From the NCBI GenBank assembly GCA_965222005.1, contig OZ244935.1, positions 6,014,001 to 6,078,000 of the forward strand: a stretch of DNA of 64,000 nt. The letters run 5' to 3'. Shown here one piece after another: positions 61,867 to 64,000 of the stretch (the first letter of the stretch is position 1; every line of letters begins with the position of its first letter). Position numbers and translations under genes: made by a program. The stretch comes from CBDCTM01 sp965222005 (GTDB lineage Bacteria > Bacteroidota > Bacteroidia > Chitinophagales > Saprospiraceae). The notes below the pieces were generated by a model. The model worked only from the letters and a program-made list of their open reading frames with translations, did no database searches and was not told the DNA's origin.

Positions 61867-62475
61867 TTATCCCGGCCTAAGTGCCGCCACGACAAAGTCA
61901 GCAATAATCTGTTTTCTTTCGCTCATCAAAAGCTCAAACTCCTTCTCCGAAACTTCAAAGATGGTTCTGAATACAGGTTTTGCCATAAATGGAAAAACCG
62001 ACATTCCGAGGATGTTCAGAAGCAGATGAGGCGGCGGCATTTGCCGTATGCTCCCTTGCTCCATTTCTTGCTGCATCTGCCCCATGAATGATTGAACCGC
62101 CGGGAAAAAAGAGGCTTGTTTTTTCAATTCTGCAATAAAGCTCTCCCGCTTTTGTGAAAGCTCGGACATGATAAAGATCGGAATGTCCGGATTTTCCATC
62201 AATGTTGAAATATAGGTATCTACCACATGCTCGAGCCTTTCCCGGAAGCTACCTTCATGAGCCATCGCCCCTGCAAACTTTGGCACCACCCTACTCAGCG
62301 TCCTGCGAATTATCTCCTGATAGAGCCTTTCCTTCGACCTGAAGTAATAGTGAAGCATCGCTTTATTGATGCCCGCATCATCCGCAATTTCCTGCATTCG
62401 GGCAGCAGCGAAACCCTTCTGTACGAAGTGTTTTCGGGCTGTATCCAGTATGAGTTGTTCTGTATCTTTTTGCAT
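61867..62475 (-). CDS. TetR-family transcriptional regulator of the efflux operon
   Basis: A 202-aa repressor with the N-terminal TetR helix-turn-helix (LILDTARKHFVQKGFAAARMQEIADDAGINKAMLHYYFRSKERLYQEII, residues 7-55) and a helical ligand domain. The ATG at 62475 begins the HTH; the frame extends upstream to 62652 without conserved sequence. It is probably autoregulated with the operon; in E. coli, CecR controls the ybhGFSR export genes in the same way. The inducing ligand is unknown. Confidence 0.92.
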   Translation of the reverse strand: MQKDTEQLILDTARKHFVQKGFAAARMQEIADDAGINKAMLHYYFRSKERLYQEIIRRTLSRVVPKFAGAMAHEGSFRERLEHVVDTYISTLMENPDIPIFIMSELSQKRESFIAELKKQASFFPAVQSFMGQMQQEMEQGSIRQMPPPHLLLNILGMSVFPFMAKPVFRTIFEVSEKEFELLMSERKQIIADFVVAALRPG

Positions 62476-62663
62476 AATTAACCATAAAGTTAAACCATTT
62501 AGTTGAAAAATGCAAACCTCATTTCTCTCCTTTTTGGTTTTGGCCCCCCCCTCCTTCCTTAATATCTTTAATAATCGGGCTGTTTCCTTTTTGCTAATTG
62601 CTGCGAAACACCTGTGTGTGCATTCCATTTTTTTCGGACATTTGTATAACAAAACTTCAAATC

Positions 62664-63140
62664 ATGGCATCAACTAAGCTACATTTCACAATCGAAGACT
62701 TTCGGCCTGAGCACAAACAGCGCTGGAAGGAAATCAATGAAGATTGGGTAAAGGAAGACTTTTATATGGAAGATATCGACCACCAGCATTGCAGCCACCC
62801 TGAATCTTCGATACTTGCCACAGGTGGCCAGATATTGATAGCTACGGTAGATGGCGAGGCGGTTGGTACAGCAGGTTTGTTGAGGGAAAGCGATGAGGTG
62901 TATGAGCTTATCAAAATGGCTGTGGACAAGGGCTTTCGTGGCTACGGGATCGGCCGGGCCTTGTGCGAAGCAGCCATCAGGCGGGCGAGCGAATTGGGCA
63001 TAAAAGTGCTTTACCTCTACTCCAACACCCGATCAGCAGCAGCCCTTCACCTCTACCGGCAGTTTGGCTTTGTAGAAACTCCAATGGGCAAGCAGGAATT
63101 CGAACGGGCAGATATTCGTATGGAAATGCGTTTTGGATGA
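62664..63140 (+). CDS. GNAT family N-acetyltransferase
   Basis: A 158-aa protein with the acetyl-CoA-binding motif A of the GNAT fold (MAVDKGFRGYGIGRALCEAAIRRASELGI, near residue 95) and motif B (LYLYSNTRSAAALHLYRQFGFVETPM). It transfers an acetyl group to an amine; the substrate is not known. The start at 62664 is preferred over the upstream frame to 62598. It is divergent from the efflux operon, and a terminator follows. Confidence 0.9.
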   Translation: MASTKLHFTIEDFRPEHKQRWKEINEDWVKEDFYMEDIDHQHCSHPESSILATGGQILIATVDGEAVGTAGLLRESDEVYELIKMAVDKGFRGYGIGRALCEAAIRRASELGIKVLYLYSNTRSAAALHLYRQFGFVETPMGKQEFERADIRMEMRFG

Positions 63141-63144
63141 ATCA

Positions 63145-63177
63145 AAAAGCCTTCCCTGTTTGGCAGAGAAGGCTTTT
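63145..63177 (+). terminator. Terminator after the GNAT gene
   Basis: Stem AAAAGCCTTC / GAAGGCTTTT with a 13-base loop, five bases after the stop codon. Confidence 0.8.
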
Positions 63178-63344
63178 AATACCTGCTTGCTAAGTAATGA
63201 TCAAATAATAACTTCACGATTTGTCTCTGATCTTTTGCCGCCATACTTCGTTATTTTTTGCTTAAATAGCTCGCTATTCGCTCAAAAAATGCCTCGCCTG
63301 ACGACAAAATCTCAATCCCAAATCAATAACTTATTAATTGGCCA

Positions 63345-63445
63345 TTACTAAATTTATTAAATTTTTAAAATCAGGAATAAATTCACCACCGTATATATAT
63401 ACCGCGCTTTGCCAAGTCTTGTGCATACACACAAAACTTGACGAT
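63345..63445 (+). repeat. AT-rich hairpin repeat D, copy at right edge, with inverted hairpin module
   Basis: Module 1 (ACTAAATTTATT... AATAAATTCACCA) is in the same orientation as at 19957. The attached hairpin, GCCAAGTCTTGTG-CATACA-CACAAAACTTGAC at 63411-63442, is in the opposite orientation to the one at 20032-20063. The two modules therefore move or rearrange separately. Confidence 0.65.
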
Positions 63446-63478
63446 TTGAAGTATAGATTAAAAATTTGCACACAAAAT

Positions 63479-64000
63479 TTACTCAACACGCACCATCTTG
63501 CGAGTCAATTTTCCAGAGTCCGTACTGAGTTGGTAATATAAAACTCCGCTTTTTCCAAAAGCGGCAGCATCCAGGCTGTGGATATGATATCCACTATTCA
63601 TGGGTCCTTCAAAGCGATAAACTTCCTTACCCGCCACATCAAAAACCTGCAAGCTTACCGGGCCGGGCTGTGGCAGAAAAAAAGCAATTTCGGTAGCTCC
63701 CCGGAAGGGGTTAGGCTGATTTTGGTACAATTGCAAATCGGTAGCTGCGGCCGGTTTTGGTCCGGCAAACTGCAAGCTTACTTCTCTGATGGCCAACTGT
63801 TTATCATAGGCTTCGGCCTCTGTAACCGACGAGTTGAGCTCCAGCATTTCGCTAAGTTTTCCCGCTTTTTTTGCCTCAAAAGAAAAATAAAACAGTGCTT
63901 CCTCTTCCATAGCAGTTGCTTGACCGTTCCAACTGCCTGTGATCTTGCCTGCTTCTGCAAAGTGGCCAAAATTGGTCTTGCTCATGGCTGGCAAGGCTGC
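63479..64000 (-). CDS. T9SS cargo protein, C-terminal part (continues past right edge)
   Basis: The frame is open to base 64000, so the N-terminus is missing; 173 C-terminal residues are visible. The visible part begins with the end of a cohesin-like sandwich (MSKTNFGHFAEAGKITGSWN, then EALFYFSFEAKKAGKLSEML). It ends in a type A sorting domain (YQNQPNPFRGATEIAFFLP... TRKMVRVE). The layout matches the C-terminal ends of the 2361-aa and 1276-aa adhesins, so this is a third member of the same family. Confidence 0.88.
   Translation of the reverse strand, partial: AALPAMSKTNFGHFAEAGKITGSWNGQATAMEEEALFYFSFEAKKAGKLSEMLELNSSVTEAEAYDKQLAIREVSLQFAGPKPAAATDLQLYQNQPNPFRGATEIAFFLPQPGPVSLQVFDVAGKEVYRFEGPMNSGYHIHSLDAAAFGKSGVLYYQLSTDSGKLTRKMVRVE

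Overview
The window looks like a chromosomal segment of a Bacteroidota bacterium, most likely Saprospiraceae or a close relative. This is inferred from gene content, not from a search: type IX secretion (T9SS) C-terminal sorting domains, an SprB-like giant repeat adhesin next to a PorP/SprF protein, HYR and P-domain adhesins, DUF2795, DUF4293 and YARHG proteins, and Bacteroidota-type promoters (TTG, then TAnnTTTG). No phage, plasmid, CRISPR or insertion-sequence gene was seen.

Layout. 1-864 is the N-terminal part of a secreted PA-domain protein that runs off the left edge. 1.5-7 kb holds glycerate kinase, a YARHG lipoprotein, an M64-like metallopeptidase lipoprotein and a MacB/FtsX-type permease. 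7-15 kb is housekeeping: queA, a DUF2795 protein, a large helical protein of unknown function, cmk, a TfoX-like protein, an aspartyl-protease/PDZ protein, and rplU with an rpmA gene that is fused to a helix-hairpin-helix tail. 15-27 kb holds a BatE-like protein, an OstA-like LPS transport protein, an FAD oxidoreductase, a DUF4293 protein, an ExbB-x-ExbD-ExbD motor operon, tRNA-Ser(GGA), tatD, rnhA, def and ruvX.

27-49 kb is a block of cell-surface genes, all on the minus strand: a 2361-aa and a 1276-aa adhesin that each end in dockerin-like, cohesin-like and T9SS modules; a small secreted protein; a PorP/SprF protein; a 2203-aa SprB-like protein with four cohesin-like domains and 19 repeats; and a 257-aa cohesin/T9SS protein. 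The last three look like one operon. This block is the most distinctive biology here: dockerin-like and cohesin-like modules occur on co-located T9SS cargo and could assemble a surface scaffold.

50-63 kb holds a LuxR-type response regulator, an asparaginase-family hydrolase, a lipid A acyltransferase, and a tightly coupled efflux operon (TetR, TolC, HlyD, two ABC ATPases, two ABC-2 permeases) that continues into a FadH-like oxidoreductase. A GNAT protein follows, then the C-terminal end of another T9SS cargo protein that enters from the right edge.

Intergenic regions are rich in short structured dispersed repeats. I recognise a 106-bp quasi-palindrome (four copies), a pair of related elements with terminal inverted repeats and a shared hairpin core (four copies), an AT-rich hairpin module (four copies, one nested inside another element), and a terminator-like module with a conserved flanking box (five copies). 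None of these is explained by the genes.
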